A stretch of 64,000 nucleotides of DNA from Myxococcales bacterium (GCA_028287115.1 JAQBQF010000247.1:1-64000), one strand, 5' to 3'. Positions 19,102 through 28,432 are shown, counted from the first letter of the stretch. Numbers and translations are program-made. Notes: generated from the sequence alone by a model not told the origin.

Positions 19102-21066
19102 ATGAGCAACATCCTTCGCGTCCGCAAGAGCCTGCCGATCGGCTGGGGCGTGCTCGCGCTGTTCATCGGCATGCTCGCGTACTTCGTGAGCATTCCGGTC
19201 GCGCTGCTCGCGCTCGCGTTCGTCAGTGGTGCGCCGCTGTTCACGATCATGCTCGGTGCAGCCGCGCTCGGTGCGCTGAGCCTCACCGGACAGCGTGGGT
19301 TCGACGCCGAGTTCGACGGCATGATCGAGCACATCTTGAACGTCGGCCTGGGCGATCAAGTTCAGGTGATGTCGACGATCCCGCTGTTCATCTACGCGGG
19401 CTATCTGCTCGCCGAAGCGGGCACCGCTGATCGCCTCGTGCGGTTCGCGAACGCACTCCTCGGCTGGATTCCGGGCGGCCTCGCGATCGTCACGATCGGC
19501 ACGTGCGCGCTGTTCACCGTGTTCACCGGCGCCTCCGGCGTCACGATCATCGCGCTGGGCGGCGTGCTGATGCCGGCGCTCGTGCGCGCGGGCTATCCCG
19601 AGCGGTTCTCGATGGGCCTGATCGCCGGCACCGGCTCGGTTGGCCTGTTGTTCCCACCTGCCCTACCGCTGTTCATCTACGGCACCGTCTACGGCCTCAC
19701 GAACCTCGAACCCGAGATCTGGGATACGCGGCGGTTCCTGTTCGCCGGCATCGTCCCGGGCATGGTGCTCGTCGGCATGCTGTCCGCGGTCGCGGTGACC
19801 GTCGCGATCGTGAAGAAGCTGCCGCGGCAGCGGTTCTCGATCAACGAGCTCGTCAAGAGCTTCTTCCTCGCGCTCCCCGAGCTGTTCATTCCGTTCGGCG
19901 TGATCATCGGCCTCGCGATCGGTTTCGGGTTGCCCGAGATCGCCGCACTGACGGTGGTCTATACGGTGTTCCTCGAGGTGTTCGCCGCACGCGGCTTCGC
20001 CGCGATGGGCCCATCGTGGGGCAAGCCGCTCGATCCGAAGATCCTGTGGACGACCACGCGCGAAGCCATGGCGATGGTCGGCGCGATCTTCATCATCATC
20101 TTCGCCTCGACCGCGCTGACCAACTACATGGTCACCGCCGAGGTGCCGCGCAAGCTCGTCGCGTGGACGCAGGCGCACGTCGAATCGAAGATCGTGTTCC
20201 TGCTCGCGATCAACGTGATCCTGCTGATCGTCGGCACCGTGATGGACATCTTCTCGGCGATCGTCGTCGTGTTGCCGCTCGTGGCGCCGATCGCGAAGGC
20301 GTACGGGATCGACCCGTACCACCTCGGCGTGATCTTCCTGCTCAATCTCGAGGTCGGATACCTGCATCCGCCGGTCGGTCTCAACCTGTTCATCACGAGC
20401 GTCAAGTTCCAGCGGCCGATCACCGAGGTGATGTGGGCGACGATTCCGTTCCTCGTGACGATGATCGTCGCGCTGCTGACGATCACGTATATCCCGTCGC
20501 TGACCGTCGTTCCCGACGCGGAGCGCACGGGTCCGGTCTCCCAGCTAACGAACATGGTGCACACCGCGGTCGAGGAGCTGACCGTGGTCCGCGACGTGAC
20601 GCTCGTCGACGCGGCCGGAGCGCCGCTCACCGACAAGGCCGGCAAGCAGATGGTCAAGCACATCGCCGACTGCGAAAGCATCAAGGACGAGATCGCGAAG
20701 GGCGGCTGTCAGAAGCTGTTCTTCGACGTCAAAGGCTGCAAAGGCAAGCCCGACGAGGCGGTGTGCGCTCACAAGGCGATCGCCGCGTGGGTCGTCTCGA
20801 ACGTCAACGCCGGAGATGATCCGAGCACGCAGATCGTGCTCGTCACCGAGATCGCGCTCGTCGCCGGCGACGGCACGCCGATCAAAGACAAAGCCGGAGC
20901 GCCGATCGTCAAGAAGATCGCCGACTGCGACACCGCGACCGACAAAGACACCTGCCGCGAGCTGTTCATCAACGTGTCGAACTGCAAGATCAGCCCACCC
21001 GAGTCCGGCGTCGACGAATGCGTGAAAGAAAAAGTCTCGAGCTGGGCCGACTCGAATCCACAGTGA
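19102..21066 (+). CDS. dctM: TRAP transporter large membrane subunit DctM with duplicated cysteine-rich C-terminal tail
   Basis: 654 residues. The first 475 or so form the normal many-helix DctM permease, with family hallmarks such as TGASGVTIIALGGVLMP, GTGSVGLLFPPALPLFIYG and EVGYLHPPVGLNLF. DctM proteins usually end near residue 430-480. Here about 160 more residues follow, made of two related units of about 75 residues (from about 493 and 577). Each has IADC, a second Cys before a LF motif (CQKLFFDVKGC, CRELFINVSNC) and a fourth Cys before a helix ending AW or SW. Four aligned cysteines per unit suggest disulfides and a periplasmic location. Confidence 0.93.
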   Translation: MSNILRVRKSLPIGWGVLALFIGMLAYFVSIPVALLALAFVSGAPLFTIMLGAAALGALSLTGQRGFDAEFDGMIEHILNVGLGDQVQVMSTIPLFIYAGYLLAEAGTADRLVRFANALLGWIPGGLAIVTIGTCALFTVFTGASGVTIIALGGVLMPALVRAGYPERFSMGLIAGTGSVGLLFPPALPLFIYGTVYGLTNLEPEIWDTRRFLFAGIVPGMVLVGMLSAVAVTVAIVKKLPRQRFSINELVKSFFLALPELFIPFGVIIGLAIGFGLPEIAALTVVYTVFLEVFAARGFAAMGPSWGKPLDPKILWTTTREAMAMVGAIFIIIFASTALTNYMVTAEVPRKLVAWTQAHVESKIVFLLAINVILLIVGTVMDIFSAIVVVLPLVAPIAKAYGIDPYHLGVIFLLNLEVGYLHPPVGLNLFITSVKFQRPITEVMWATIPFLVTMIVALLTITYIPSLTVVPDAERTGPVSQLTNMVHTAVEELTVVRDVTLVDAAGAPLTDKAGKQMVKHIADCESIKDEIAKGGCQKLFFDVKGCKGKPDEAVCAHKAIAAWVVSNVNAGDDPSTQIVLVTEIALVAGDGTPIKDKAGAPIVKKIADCDTATDKDTCRELFINVSNCKISPPESGVDECVKEKVSSWADSNPQ

Positions 21067-21067
21067 A

Positions 21068-21949
21068 ATGAGCGCCGCATCTGCTTTGATCCGATCGCTG
21101 CGCCCGCAGCAGTGGGTCAAGAACGTGTTCGTCGCAGTGCCGCTGGTGTTCGCGCGGCACTTGACGGACGCCGAGTACCTGGTGCGCGCCGCACTCGCGG
21201 TGCTCGCGTTCTGCATGCTCTCGGGTGCGGTCTATCTGTTCAACGACGTGCGCGATGTCGAAAGCGACCGCGTGCATCCGACCAAGCGCCGCCGTCCGAT
21301 CGCGGCCGGGCAGCTGGCGGAGCGCACCGCGTTGATCTGGTCGGGGATCCTCGCGACCGTCGCACTTGCCGGTTGCCTCGCGCTGTCGTCCGCGTGTGGG
21401 ATCTACGCCGCGTGCTATCTCGCGCAAAATGTCGCCTACAGCGTCAAGCTCAAGCAGGTCGCGTTTCTCGATGTCGCGCTGATCGCGGCTGGGTTTCTGC
21501 TCCGTGTGCTCGCCGGCGCGGCGGCGATCTCCGTCCCCGCTTCGCGTTGGCTGCTGCTGTGCACCGCGCTGCTCGCGACGTTCCTCGGCCTCGGTAAGCG
21601 GGCACACGAGCTCGCGTGGGCACATCGCACCGGGGAAGCTCGGACGACGCGCGCCGCCCTCGCCGGCTATCGGATCCCGGTCGTCCGCACGGCGATGCTC
21701 GCGCTCGGCGTCGCGACCTGCGTCGCGTATGTCGGCTACACCCAGGCCGCTCATACGGTCCGGGTATTTCACACCGATCGGCTGATGTTCAGCTCGCCGT
21801 TCGTCGCGCTCGGCATCGTTCGCTACCTGATGCTCGCGCTGTGGTACCCGAAGGACGATCCGCCGACCGAGGCGATGCTGCGTGACCCGTGGTTCCTCGT
21901 CGATCTCGCCGCGGCCGCCGCGACCGTGCTCTACATCATCTACGGTTAG
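21068..21949 (+). CDS. UbiA-family prenyltransferase (DPPR synthase-like)
   Basis: 293 residues with about eight or nine membrane helices. The first Asp-rich motif is NDVRDVESDRVHPTKRRRP, which matches the group that includes decaprenyl-phosphate phosphoribosyltransferase (Rv3806c) better than the ubiquinone or haem O groups, as does the opening RSLRPQQWVKNVFV. It would transfer a phosphoribosyl or other group to or from a polyprenyl phosphate in the membrane. Its ATG is one base after the dctM stop, so it may be read together with the TRAP genes, although it sits just before the mevalonate cluster and may use its products. Confidence 0.8.
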   Translation: MSAASALIRSLRPQQWVKNVFVAVPLVFARHLTDAEYLVRAALAVLAFCMLSGAVYLFNDVRDVESDRVHPTKRRRPIAAGQLAERTALIWSGILATVALAGCLALSSACGIYAACYLAQNVAYSVKLKQVAFLDVALIAAGFLLRVLAGAAAISVPASRWLLLCTALLATFLGLGKRAHELAWAHRTGEARTTRAALAGYRIPVVRTAMLALGVATCVAYVGYTQAAHTVRVFHTDRLMFSSPFVALGIVRYLMLALWYPKDDPPTEAMLRDPWFLVDLAAAAATVLYIIYG

Positions 21950-22071
21950 CCGGGTACTGGCGGTTTGTCCGATCTCCGACGCCACTCTGATCCGGGTCCC
22001 AGCGCTGAGGCCACGGCCGCAAAGCCAACGTGACGCTGTCAGCTCCGGATCAAATGGCGTAAAACCACTGC

Positions 22072-23163
22072 GTGGCGGATCCAACGGAGCCGGTGATCGC
22101 GCGGCGCAAGGCCGACCATCTCGAGGTCGCGGCCTCGGGGCGCGCCGAGTCCTCGCGTGGCACGCTCCTCGACGAAGTGCACCTCGTCCATCAAGCGCTT
22201 CCCGAGCTTGCTCTCGCCGAGATCGATCTCGCGGTCGAGCTCGCGGGCAAGCGGCTCGCCGCGCCGCTCGTGATCACCGGCATGACCGGCGGGACGGCCG
22301 AGGCGGCCAACGTCAATCGCGATCTCGCGCGCGCGGCGCAGGCGGCGGGCGTCGCGCTCGGGCTCGGCTCGCAGCGCGCCATGGACGAGCACCCTGAGCT
22401 CGCGGCGAGCTATCAGGTCCGCGATGTCGCGCCCGAGGTCGTGCTGTTCGGCAATCTCGGTGCGGTGCAGGCGCTCGCGATGGGGCCGGCGCGCGTGATC
22501 GAGCTCGCCAAGCGGATCGGAGCGGATGCGATCGCGATCCATCTCAATGCCGCACAGGAGCTGATCCAGGAGCGTGGCGACCGCGATTTCCGCGGCCTGG
22601 TCGCCGCGATCGGCAAGCTCGTCGATGCGTCGCCGATCCCGGTGATCGTCAAGGAGACCGGTTGCGGGATCTCGCCGCAGACCGCGCGCGCGCTGATCGG
22701 CGCCGGTGTTCACACGGTCGATGTGTCCGGAGCCGGCGGGACGAGCTGGGTCGCCGTCGAGGCCGTGCGCGCAGAGGCCGGGAGCGATTCCGCCATGCTC
22801 GGAGCAGAGCTGTGGGACTGGGGATTGCCGACCGCGGTCTCCGTCGCGACGTGCGTCGATGCCGGTCTGGTCACTATCGCCTCCGGAGGCTTGCGCAGCG
22901 GCTACGACATCGCGCGAGCTCTCGCCCTCGGTGCGCGCGCGGGTGGCATGGCCGCGCCGATGCTTCGTGCCCAGCGTGCGGGCGGCAGCGACGCCGTGCG
23001 TGAGATGATCGACCGCGTGACACGATCGATTCGCGCGGTGTGCCTCCTCACCGGCTGCCGGTCCTCGGCGGACCTCGCGCGTGCTCCCAAACATCTCGGC
23101 GCGCCGCTGCGTGCCTTTCTCGAGGATCTCGGCGTCAAATATCCTCTATCTCTATCTCTATGA
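22072..23163 (+). CDS. fni: Type 2 isopentenyl-diphosphate delta-isomerase
   Basis: 363 residues from GTG. FMN-dependent interconversion of IPP and DMAPP. Hallmarks: RRKADHLEV at the N-terminus, VITGMTGG, the GLGSQRA stretch, AIHLNAAQELIQ with the conserved Gln, KETGCGIS, VSGAGGTSW and ASGGLRSGYD near the phosphate site. First gene of the mevalonate run; its TGA overlaps the mevalonate kinase ATG. TAAAAC lies 6 nt before the GTG. The type 2 enzyme together with a mevalonate pathway is typical of myxobacteria. Confidence 0.94.
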   Translation: MADPTEPVIARRKADHLEVAASGRAESSRGTLLDEVHLVHQALPELALAEIDLAVELAGKRLAAPLVITGMTGGTAEAANVNRDLARAAQAAGVALGLGSQRAMDEHPELAASYQVRDVAPEVVLFGNLGAVQALAMGPARVIELAKRIGADAIAIHLNAAQELIQERGDRDFRGLVAAIGKLVDASPIPVIVKETGCGISPQTARALIGAGVHTVDVSGAGGTSWVAVEAVRAEAGSDSAMLGAELWDWGLPTAVSVATCVDAGLVTIASGGLRSGYDIARALALGARAGGMAAPMLRAQRAGGSDAVREMIDRVTRSIRAVCLLTGCRSSADLARAPKHLGAPLRAFLEDLGVKYPLSLSL

Positions 23164-24068
23164 GCTCGATCGGACTCGGCAAGATCATCCTGCTCGGCGA
23201 GCACGCGGTCGTCTACGGCTATCCCGCGCTCGCGGCGGCACTCGATCGCGGCGTCCGGATCGATGCGGTGCCAACGCCCGCCGGTGGATCGATGCGCGTC
23301 GACGTGCCCTCGTGGAATCTGCGTGTTAAGGCCGAGGACGATCACGCATTCGCCCGCGGCTTGTGCGCGATCGCCGATGCGATCGGGCTCGGCAGGCCGT
23401 CGCTGACGCTCGTCGGCGACGCGCAGATTCCCCCCGGCGCCGGGCTCGGAGCCTCTGCCGCCTTCGCGGTCGCGATCTCTCGGGCGCTGCTCGAATACAG
23501 CAAGCAGCCGGTCACGGCGGCGAGCGTCACGGCCGCGGCGACCGCGAGCGAGCGCGTGATTCATGGCAATCCGAGCGGCGTCGATGTCGCACTCGCGATC
23601 GCCGGCGGCATCGGCGTGTTCCGCAAGAGCAGCGGCCTGCGCACGATCCAACCCGCCCCGCTCCGCGTGATCGTCGGCCCGAGCGGCGCACCTCGGTCGA
23701 CCGCCGCGATGATCGAGCGCGTCTCGCAAGCGACCGCCGGCGCTTCTGCCGACGCGCGCCTGCACGAGCTCGGCGCGCTCAGCGATACCGGCACGAACGC
23801 ACTGCTCGCCGGCAATCTCGCAGGCCTCGGCACCGCGATGAATCGCGCCCACGCGCTGCTCGGCGAGCTCGGTGTCTCGACACCCCTCCTCGACGGTCTC
23901 TGCGAGATCGCCCGCAAGCTCGGCGCGTACGGCAGCAAGCTGACCGGCGCCGGCGGTGGTGGCGCGGTGATCGCGATCGCACCGCGCGAGCGCGAGGCGG
24001 AGATCGCGGCTGCATGGAAGAAAGCCGGCGTCACGAGCTTCGTCGCGACCGTCGGAGCGCGTGCCTAG
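23160..24068 (+). CDS. mvaK1: Mevalonate kinase
   Basis: 302 residues; GHMP-kinase fold. Motif 1 GKIILLGEHAVVYGYPALA, ATP loop PPGAGLGASAAFAVA, ERVIHGNPSGVDVALA, GTNALLAGNLAGLGTAMN, and motif 3 SKLTGAGGGGAVIA. HGNPSGVD is the signature that separates mevalonate kinase from the other GHMP enzymes here. It phosphorylates mevalonate at position 5. ATG overlaps the fni stop by ATGA. The gene ends at 24068 and a 115-bp gap with no clear signal precedes the decarboxylase. Confidence 0.93.
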   Translation: MSSIGLGKIILLGEHAVVYGYPALAAALDRGVRIDAVPTPAGGSMRVDVPSWNLRVKAEDDHAFARGLCAIADAIGLGRPSLTLVGDAQIPPGAGLGASAAFAVAISRALLEYSKQPVTAASVTAAATASERVIHGNPSGVDVALAIAGGIGVFRKSSGLRTIQPAPLRVIVGPSGAPRSTAAMIERVSQATAGASADARLHELGALSDTGTNALLAGNLAGLGTAMNRAHALLGELGVSTPLLDGLCEIARKLGAYGSKLTGAGGGGAVIAIAPREREAEIAAAWKKAGVTSFVATVGARA

Positions 24069-24183
24069 CAATGGGGACGCGTTTTACTTCCGCAGCTTGT
24101 CCGCGCGAACTGCGCGAAGCCAATCAGACGCGAGGAACGGTCATCCAGGTGGCTCGGCCGACCACTCGGGCGGAGGCGCTCTG

Positions 24184-25170
24184 ATGGGGACGAGCTTCAC
24201 GGTCCGCGCTTGCGCGAACATCGCGCTCGTCAAGTACTGGGGCAAGCGCGACGCGGCGCTCAACCTGCCGGCGGCGGGCAGCCTGTCGCTCGCCCTCGCG
24301 GCGCTCGTCACCGAGACGACCGTCGCTTTCGATCAAAGGCTCGGCGCCGATCTCGTCGAGCTCGACGGTGGCCCCGCAGCAGGTGCAGCCCTCGGGCGCG
24401 TCACGAAGTTTCTCGATCTCGTCCGCGACCGTGCCGGCATCACGACGCGTGCGCGCGTGTCGAGTGCGAATCGGTTCCCGACCGCGTCGGGCCTGGCATC
24501 GTCGGCCTCGGGGTTCGCCGCGCTCGCCGTCGCCGGTGCCCGTGCAGCCGGTCTCGAGCTCGCACCACGCGAGCTGTCGCTGCTCGCGCGTCGCGGCTCG
24601 GGCTCCGCGGCTCGCTCGATCTTCGGCGGCTTCGTCCGGATGCACGCCGGCGATCACGACGAAGCCGCGTACGCCGAGCCGGTGACGTCGAGCCTGCTCG
24701 ATCGCGTGCGCATGGTGATCGCGATCGTCGGTGGTGGCGTCCCGAAGACCCACGGTTCGCGCGACGCGATGGAGCATTGCGCCGCGACCTCGCCGCTCTA
24801 TCAAGCATGGCTCGATCTCGTACCGAAAGATCTCGCGACCGCCGAAGCCGCCCTCGCGACGCGCGATCTCGCCGCACTCGGTGAGCTCGCGGAAGCGAAC
24901 GCGCTCGCGATGCACGCGGCCGCGATCGCGTCGCGGCCGTCGATCATCTACTGGCGGCCCGCGACGCTCGCGCTGCTCGCAGCGGTGCGCATGTTGCGCG
25001 ACAACGGCCGCGCTGCGTGGGCGACGATGGACGCCGGCCCGCACGTGAAGGTCCTCACGACGATCGAAGACGCCGATCACGTCGCCCGCGCGCTATCGGC
25101 GGTCGAGGGCGTCACCGCGACGACGATCAGCGAGCCCGGTGGGCCTGCGTACGTCGTGGAGCGTGGATGA
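24184..25170 (+). CDS. mvaD: Diphosphomevalonate decarboxylase
   Basis: 328 residues. Start chosen at the ATG 9 nt after GGAGG; the open frame continues upstream to a GTG at 24061 but that 41-residue extension looks non-coding. Signatures: ANIALVKYWGKRDAALNLPAAGSLS at the N-terminus, ASGLASSASGFAALA (ATP loop), and RRGSGSAARSIFGGFV carrying the conserved Arg/Ser. It converts mevalonate diphosphate to IPP with ATP. The TGA overlaps the next ATG (ATGA). The TMDAGPHVK segment matches the C-terminal family motif. Confidence 0.94.
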   Translation: MGTSFTVRACANIALVKYWGKRDAALNLPAAGSLSLALAALVTETTVAFDQRLGADLVELDGGPAAGAALGRVTKFLDLVRDRAGITTRARVSSANRFPTASGLASSASGFAALAVAGARAAGLELAPRELSLLARRGSGSAARSIFGGFVRMHAGDHDEAAYAEPVTSSLLDRVRMVIAIVGGGVPKTHGSRDAMEHCAATSPLYQAWLDLVPKDLATAEAALATRDLAALGELAEANALAMHAAAIASRPSIIYWRPATLALLAAVRMLRDNGRAAWATMDAGPHVKVLTTIEDADHVARALSAVEGVTATTISEPGGPAYVVERG

Positions 25171-26120
25171 TCGCGAGCGCGCCGGGCAAGCTGATCCTCA
25201 CGGGCGAGTACGCGGTGCTCGAGGGCGCGCCTGCACTCGTGATCGCGGTCGATCGCCGAGCGATCGCGCGGCGCCCGGATCGCCCCCACTCGCGGCCGCG
25301 TGGGACCTCGCCCTTCCTCGTCGCGGTCGCCGACGAGATCGCCGCTCGCCGTGGCGCACAGGATCCGGCGGTCGCCGCGGCGATGGAGATCGCCGTCGAC
25401 AGCACGCAGTTCTTCGACGGCACGCTCAAGCTCGGCCTCGGATCGAGCGCGGCCGTGACGGTCGCCGCGACCGCACTCGCGATCGGTAGCGCCGATCACG
25501 ACGAGGTCTTCGAGATCGCGAGCGCCGCCCATGCACGCGCCCAGGGCCCGCGCGGCGCGAAGGGATCCGGAGCCGATGTCGCGGCGGCGGTGCGCGGCGG
25601 CGTGATCGCGTATTCGACCGCAGGCATCGAGCGCGTAGTCTGGCCGGAACGCCTCACGTTGATATCATTTTTCACCGGGACCTCCGCCGATACCCCGGTG
25701 CTGGTCGCGAAGATCGCGGCGGCTCGCAAGGCCGATCGGGCTCCCGTCGAAGCGGCGCTCGCTGCGATCGCGAGTGCCTCGCGGGCGGCGTGCCAGGCCT
25801 GCGCGCTCCGCGGCCGCGAGCTCGCCGCGCAGGGCCTCCTGTCTGCACTCAAACTGGCGGCGACGGCAATCGACCAGCTCGCCGCCGCGAGCGGCATCCC
25901 GCTGGTGCCGCCCTGCGTGGTTGCCGCACGGGCCGCCCTGGCGCGCCTCGGAGGAACTGCCAAAACGACCGGTGCAGGGGGTGGAGACGTCGCGATCGGC
26001 GTGATTCCGGCCACGGAAGACCCGAGCACTGCCGCGCGTTTACTCATCGAGGCCGGTTGCAAGCCACTTGCGCTGTCCGTCGACCAGACCGGCGTGGACT
26101 TACACCCCGGTGCGCAGTAG
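25167..26120 (+). CDS. mvaK2: Phosphomevalonate kinase (GHMP type)
   Basis: 317 residues from an ATG overlapping the decarboxylase stop. GHMP signatures: SAPGKLILTGEYAVLEGAPALVIAVDRR at the start, LGLGSSAAVTVAATA as ATP loop, GSGADVAAAVRGGVIAY, and KTTGAGGGDVAIGV as motif 3. GSGADVAA is the form found in phosphomevalonate kinases, and it is the only pathway step otherwise missing between the flanking enzymes, so the assignment rests on both. It is a bit shorter than the usual 350 or so residues of bacterial enzymes. Confidence 0.9.
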   Translation: MIASAPGKLILTGEYAVLEGAPALVIAVDRRAIARRPDRPHSRPRGTSPFLVAVADEIAARRGAQDPAVAAAMEIAVDSTQFFDGTLKLGLGSSAAVTVAATALAIGSADHDEVFEIASAAHARAQGPRGAKGSGADVAAAVRGGVIAYSTAGIERVVWPERLTLISFFTGTSADTPVLVAKIAAARKADRAPVEAALAAIASASRAACQACALRGRELAAQGLLSALKLAATAIDQLAAASGIPLVPPCVVAARAALARLGGTAKTTGAGGGDVAIGVIPATEDPSTAARLLIEAGCKPLALSVDQTGVDLHPGAQ

Positions 26121-26148
26121 AAACGAGCACCGCCAAGGTCCCCCACTC

Positions 26149-27426
26149 GTGTCGTCCCGCCTCCCCGGCTTCTATCGTCTCGGCATCGCCGAACGGAGAC
26201 GCCGCTTGCTCGAAGCCTCGGGTCTCCCCGAGAGTCGACTCGCGGCGATCGATCCGGGAGCGCTATCGGTCGAGGTCGCGGATGGGATGATCGAGAACGT
26301 GGTCGGCACCTACGCGCTGCCGTTCGCGATTGCCGTCAACTTCACGATCGATGGCAAAGATGCACTCGTGCCGATGGCGGTCGAAGAACCGTCGGTCGTC
26401 GCGGCGGCATCGAATGCGGCACGGATGACGCGCCCACTCGGCTTCCTCAGCGAGGTCGCCGCGCCGGTGATGATCGGCCAGATCCAGGTGACGCACGTCG
26501 ACGATGTCGATGCGGGCTCGACCGCGCTGCGTGAAGCCGCCGCGAGCCTGCTCGAAGACGCGCGCGTGCTCGTCCCACGGCTCGCCGAACGCGGCGGCGG
26601 TCCGATCGGGCTCGAGGTGCGGATCCTCGCGCGGCCTCCCGGTCCCGATGGCGGCATGCTCGTCGTCCATCTCCACGTCGATTGCCGCGATGCGATGGGG
26701 GCGAACCTCGTCAACACGCTGTGCGAGGCGCTCGCGGATCGGGTCGCGCGGATCGCGCGCGGTCGACCCGGCTTGCGGATCTTGTCGAACCTCACCGATG
26801 GCCGCACCGTGACGGTGCGCTGCCGGATCGAAGACGCCGCGCTCGCGGGCGAGGGCCTCGGGCCCGACGTCCGCCACGCGATCGCATCGGCGTCGCGGTT
26901 TGCCGAGCTCGACCCGTATCGCGCGGCGACTCACAACAAGGGCATCATGAACGGCGTCGATGCCGTGCTCGTCGCGACCGGCCAGGACTGGCGCGCGGTC
27001 GAGGCCGGCGCGCATGCTTACGCGGCTCGCACCGGAGCCTATCGGCCACTCGCGGTCTGGCGCGAGCGCGAGACCTATCTCGAAGGCGAGCTCGTGATGC
27101 CGCTCGCGGTCGGCACCGTCGGCGGCGCGCTGCACTCGCACCCCGGCGCGCGGCTCGCGCTCGAGCTCGCCGGCATCGACCACGCGGAACGGCTCGCGTC
27201 GATCGCGGCCTCGGCGGGTCTCGCCACGAACCTCGCTGCACTCCGCGCACTTGCGACCGAAGGCATCCAGCGCGGCCACATGGAGCTCCATGCGCGCGGG
27301 GTCGCACGTGCGGCCGGTGCTACGGGAGAGCTCGTCGATCGAGTCGCCGCGGAGCTGTCCGCTTGCGGCGATGTCAAACCGGATCGCGCGCGCGAAGTCC
27401 TCGCGCGCTTGAAGGAGTCACCGTGA
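26149..27426 (+). CDS. mvaA: HMG-CoA reductase, class II
   Basis: 425 residues from GTG. The start SSRLPGFYRLGIAERRRRL matches class II (degradative-type, bacterial) enzymes. Catalytic elements: Glu in ENVVGTYALPFAIAVNF, Lys in THNKGIMNGVDA, Asp in DAMGANLVNT and the C-terminal His in RGHMELHAR. It lacks the membrane domain of class I enzymes. It would reduce HMG-CoA to mevalonate, the committing step for the genes upstream. No HMG-CoA synthase gene is present in the window. The last stop overlaps the next GTG (GTGA). Confidence 0.95.
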   Translation: MSSRLPGFYRLGIAERRRRLLEASGLPESRLAAIDPGALSVEVADGMIENVVGTYALPFAIAVNFTIDGKDALVPMAVEEPSVVAAASNAARMTRPLGFLSEVAAPVMIGQIQVTHVDDVDAGSTALREAAASLLEDARVLVPRLAERGGGPIGLEVRILARPPGPDGGMLVVHLHVDCRDAMGANLVNTLCEALADRVARIARGRPGLRILSNLTDGRTVTVRCRIEDAALAGEGLGPDVRHAIASASRFAELDPYRAATHNKGIMNGVDAVLVATGQDWRAVEAGAHAYAARTGAYRPLAVWRERETYLEGELVMPLAVGTVGGALHSHPGARLALELAGIDHAERLASIAASAGLATNLAALRALATEGIQRGHMELHARGVARAAGATGELVDRVAAELSACGDVKPDRAREVLARLKESP

Positions 27427-28382
27427 TTCATCGTCTCGGAGTTGTTCGCTCGCCCGCCCTCGCGGTTCCGCTGCCGCCGACCCTCGAGCTCGAGGCTTGT
27501 TACCGCTATTGCGAGGCGCTGTGCCGCGCGCGCCATCACAACTACCCGGTCGCCTCGATGTTCGCGCGCTCGCAGCTGCGCAAGCACATCTTCGCGCTGT
27601 TCGCGTTCGCGCGTGTCGCCGATGACTTCGCAGATGAGAAGCAGTACGAAGGCCGCCGCGCTCGCGAGCTCGATCGCTGGGAAGAGCAGCTCCACGAGGC
27701 GTATCGCGGCACGGCAACGCATCCCGTGTTCGTCGCGCTCGCCGACACCGTCGACAAGTTCTCGCTACCGATCACCGAGTTCAGCGAGTTGCTCTCCGGC
27801 TTTCGCACCGATCTCGAGCGACGCCGATACTCGACGTTCGACGAGCTGCAGTCGTACACGCGGCAAGCCGCGGAGCCCGTCGGTCGCTTGCTGCTCTATA
27901 TCGGCGGCTATCGCGCGCCCGAGCTCCATGCCTACGCCGAAGATCTCGCGACGGCGCTCGCGTTCGCACGCCTGATCCAAGACGTGCCCGCGGATTGGGT
28001 GCGCGGCCGGGTCTATCTCCCGCTCGAAGATCTCCGCCATTTCGGCGTCAACGAGACCGATATCGAGGCGCGTCGCGAGACGCCGCAGGTCGGCAACCTC
28101 GTGCGTTACGAAGTCGCCCGCACGCGCGCCTTGTTCGAGCGGGCGCGGCCTCTCGTCGACATCGTCGGCGCCGATCTCGCCGTGGAGCTCGCGCTGATGT
28201 GGCACGGCGGCATGCGGATCCTCGACAAGATCGAGCACGTCGGCCGCCGCCTGTTCGTCGAGCGGCCGCAGCTCGGCACCGCAGACAAGGCTCTCGTCCT
28301 CGCGCGCGCGCTCGCGTGGCGCGGCGAGACGCTGCCGCCGCGGACGATGCACCTCGTCACGCGCGTCCTCAATCGCGTCTAA
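27423..28382 (+). CDS. hpnC: Squalene/phytoene synthase family, HpnC-like
   Basis: 319 residues from a GTG overlapping the HMG-CoA reductase stop. RARHHNYPVASMFA near the N-terminus is characteristic of HpnC, which acts on presqualene diphosphate to form hydroxysqualene in the three-gene squalene route. First Asp motif FARVADDFADE, second LIQDVPADWVRGRVYLP. The partner genes hpnD and hpnE are not in this window, so it could instead be a single-enzyme squalene or phytoene synthase; the HHNYPVAS block favours HpnC. Its position at the end of the mevalonate cluster fits terpenoid synthesis. Confidence 0.85.
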   Translation: MIHRLGVVRSPALAVPLPPTLELEACYRYCEALCRARHHNYPVASMFARSQLRKHIFALFAFARVADDFADEKQYEGRRARELDRWEEQLHEAYRGTATHPVFVALADTVDKFSLPITEFSELLSGFRTDLERRRYSTFDELQSYTRQAAEPVGRLLLYIGGYRAPELHAYAEDLATALAFARLIQDVPADWVRGRVYLPLEDLRHFGVNETDIEARRETPQVGNLVRYEVARTRALFERARPLVDIVGADLAVELALMWHGGMRILDKIEHVGRRLFVERPQLGTADKALVLARALAWRGETLPPRTMHLVTRVLNRV

Positions 28383-28420
28383 CCGCACCGCGGGAAGTGG
28401 GTTATCGGCCGCGCTGCAGT

Positions 28421-28426
28421 TATGAT
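28421..28426 (+). promoter_or_regulatory. -10 box TATGAT, leaderless start
   Basis: TATGAT (five of six consensus bases) lies exactly 6 nt before the ATG of the lectin-like gene. With a start point 7 nt after the box the mRNA would begin at the start codon. No Shine-Dalgarno sequence precedes the ATG. Confidence 0.5.
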
Positions 28427-28432
28427 CGCGCG

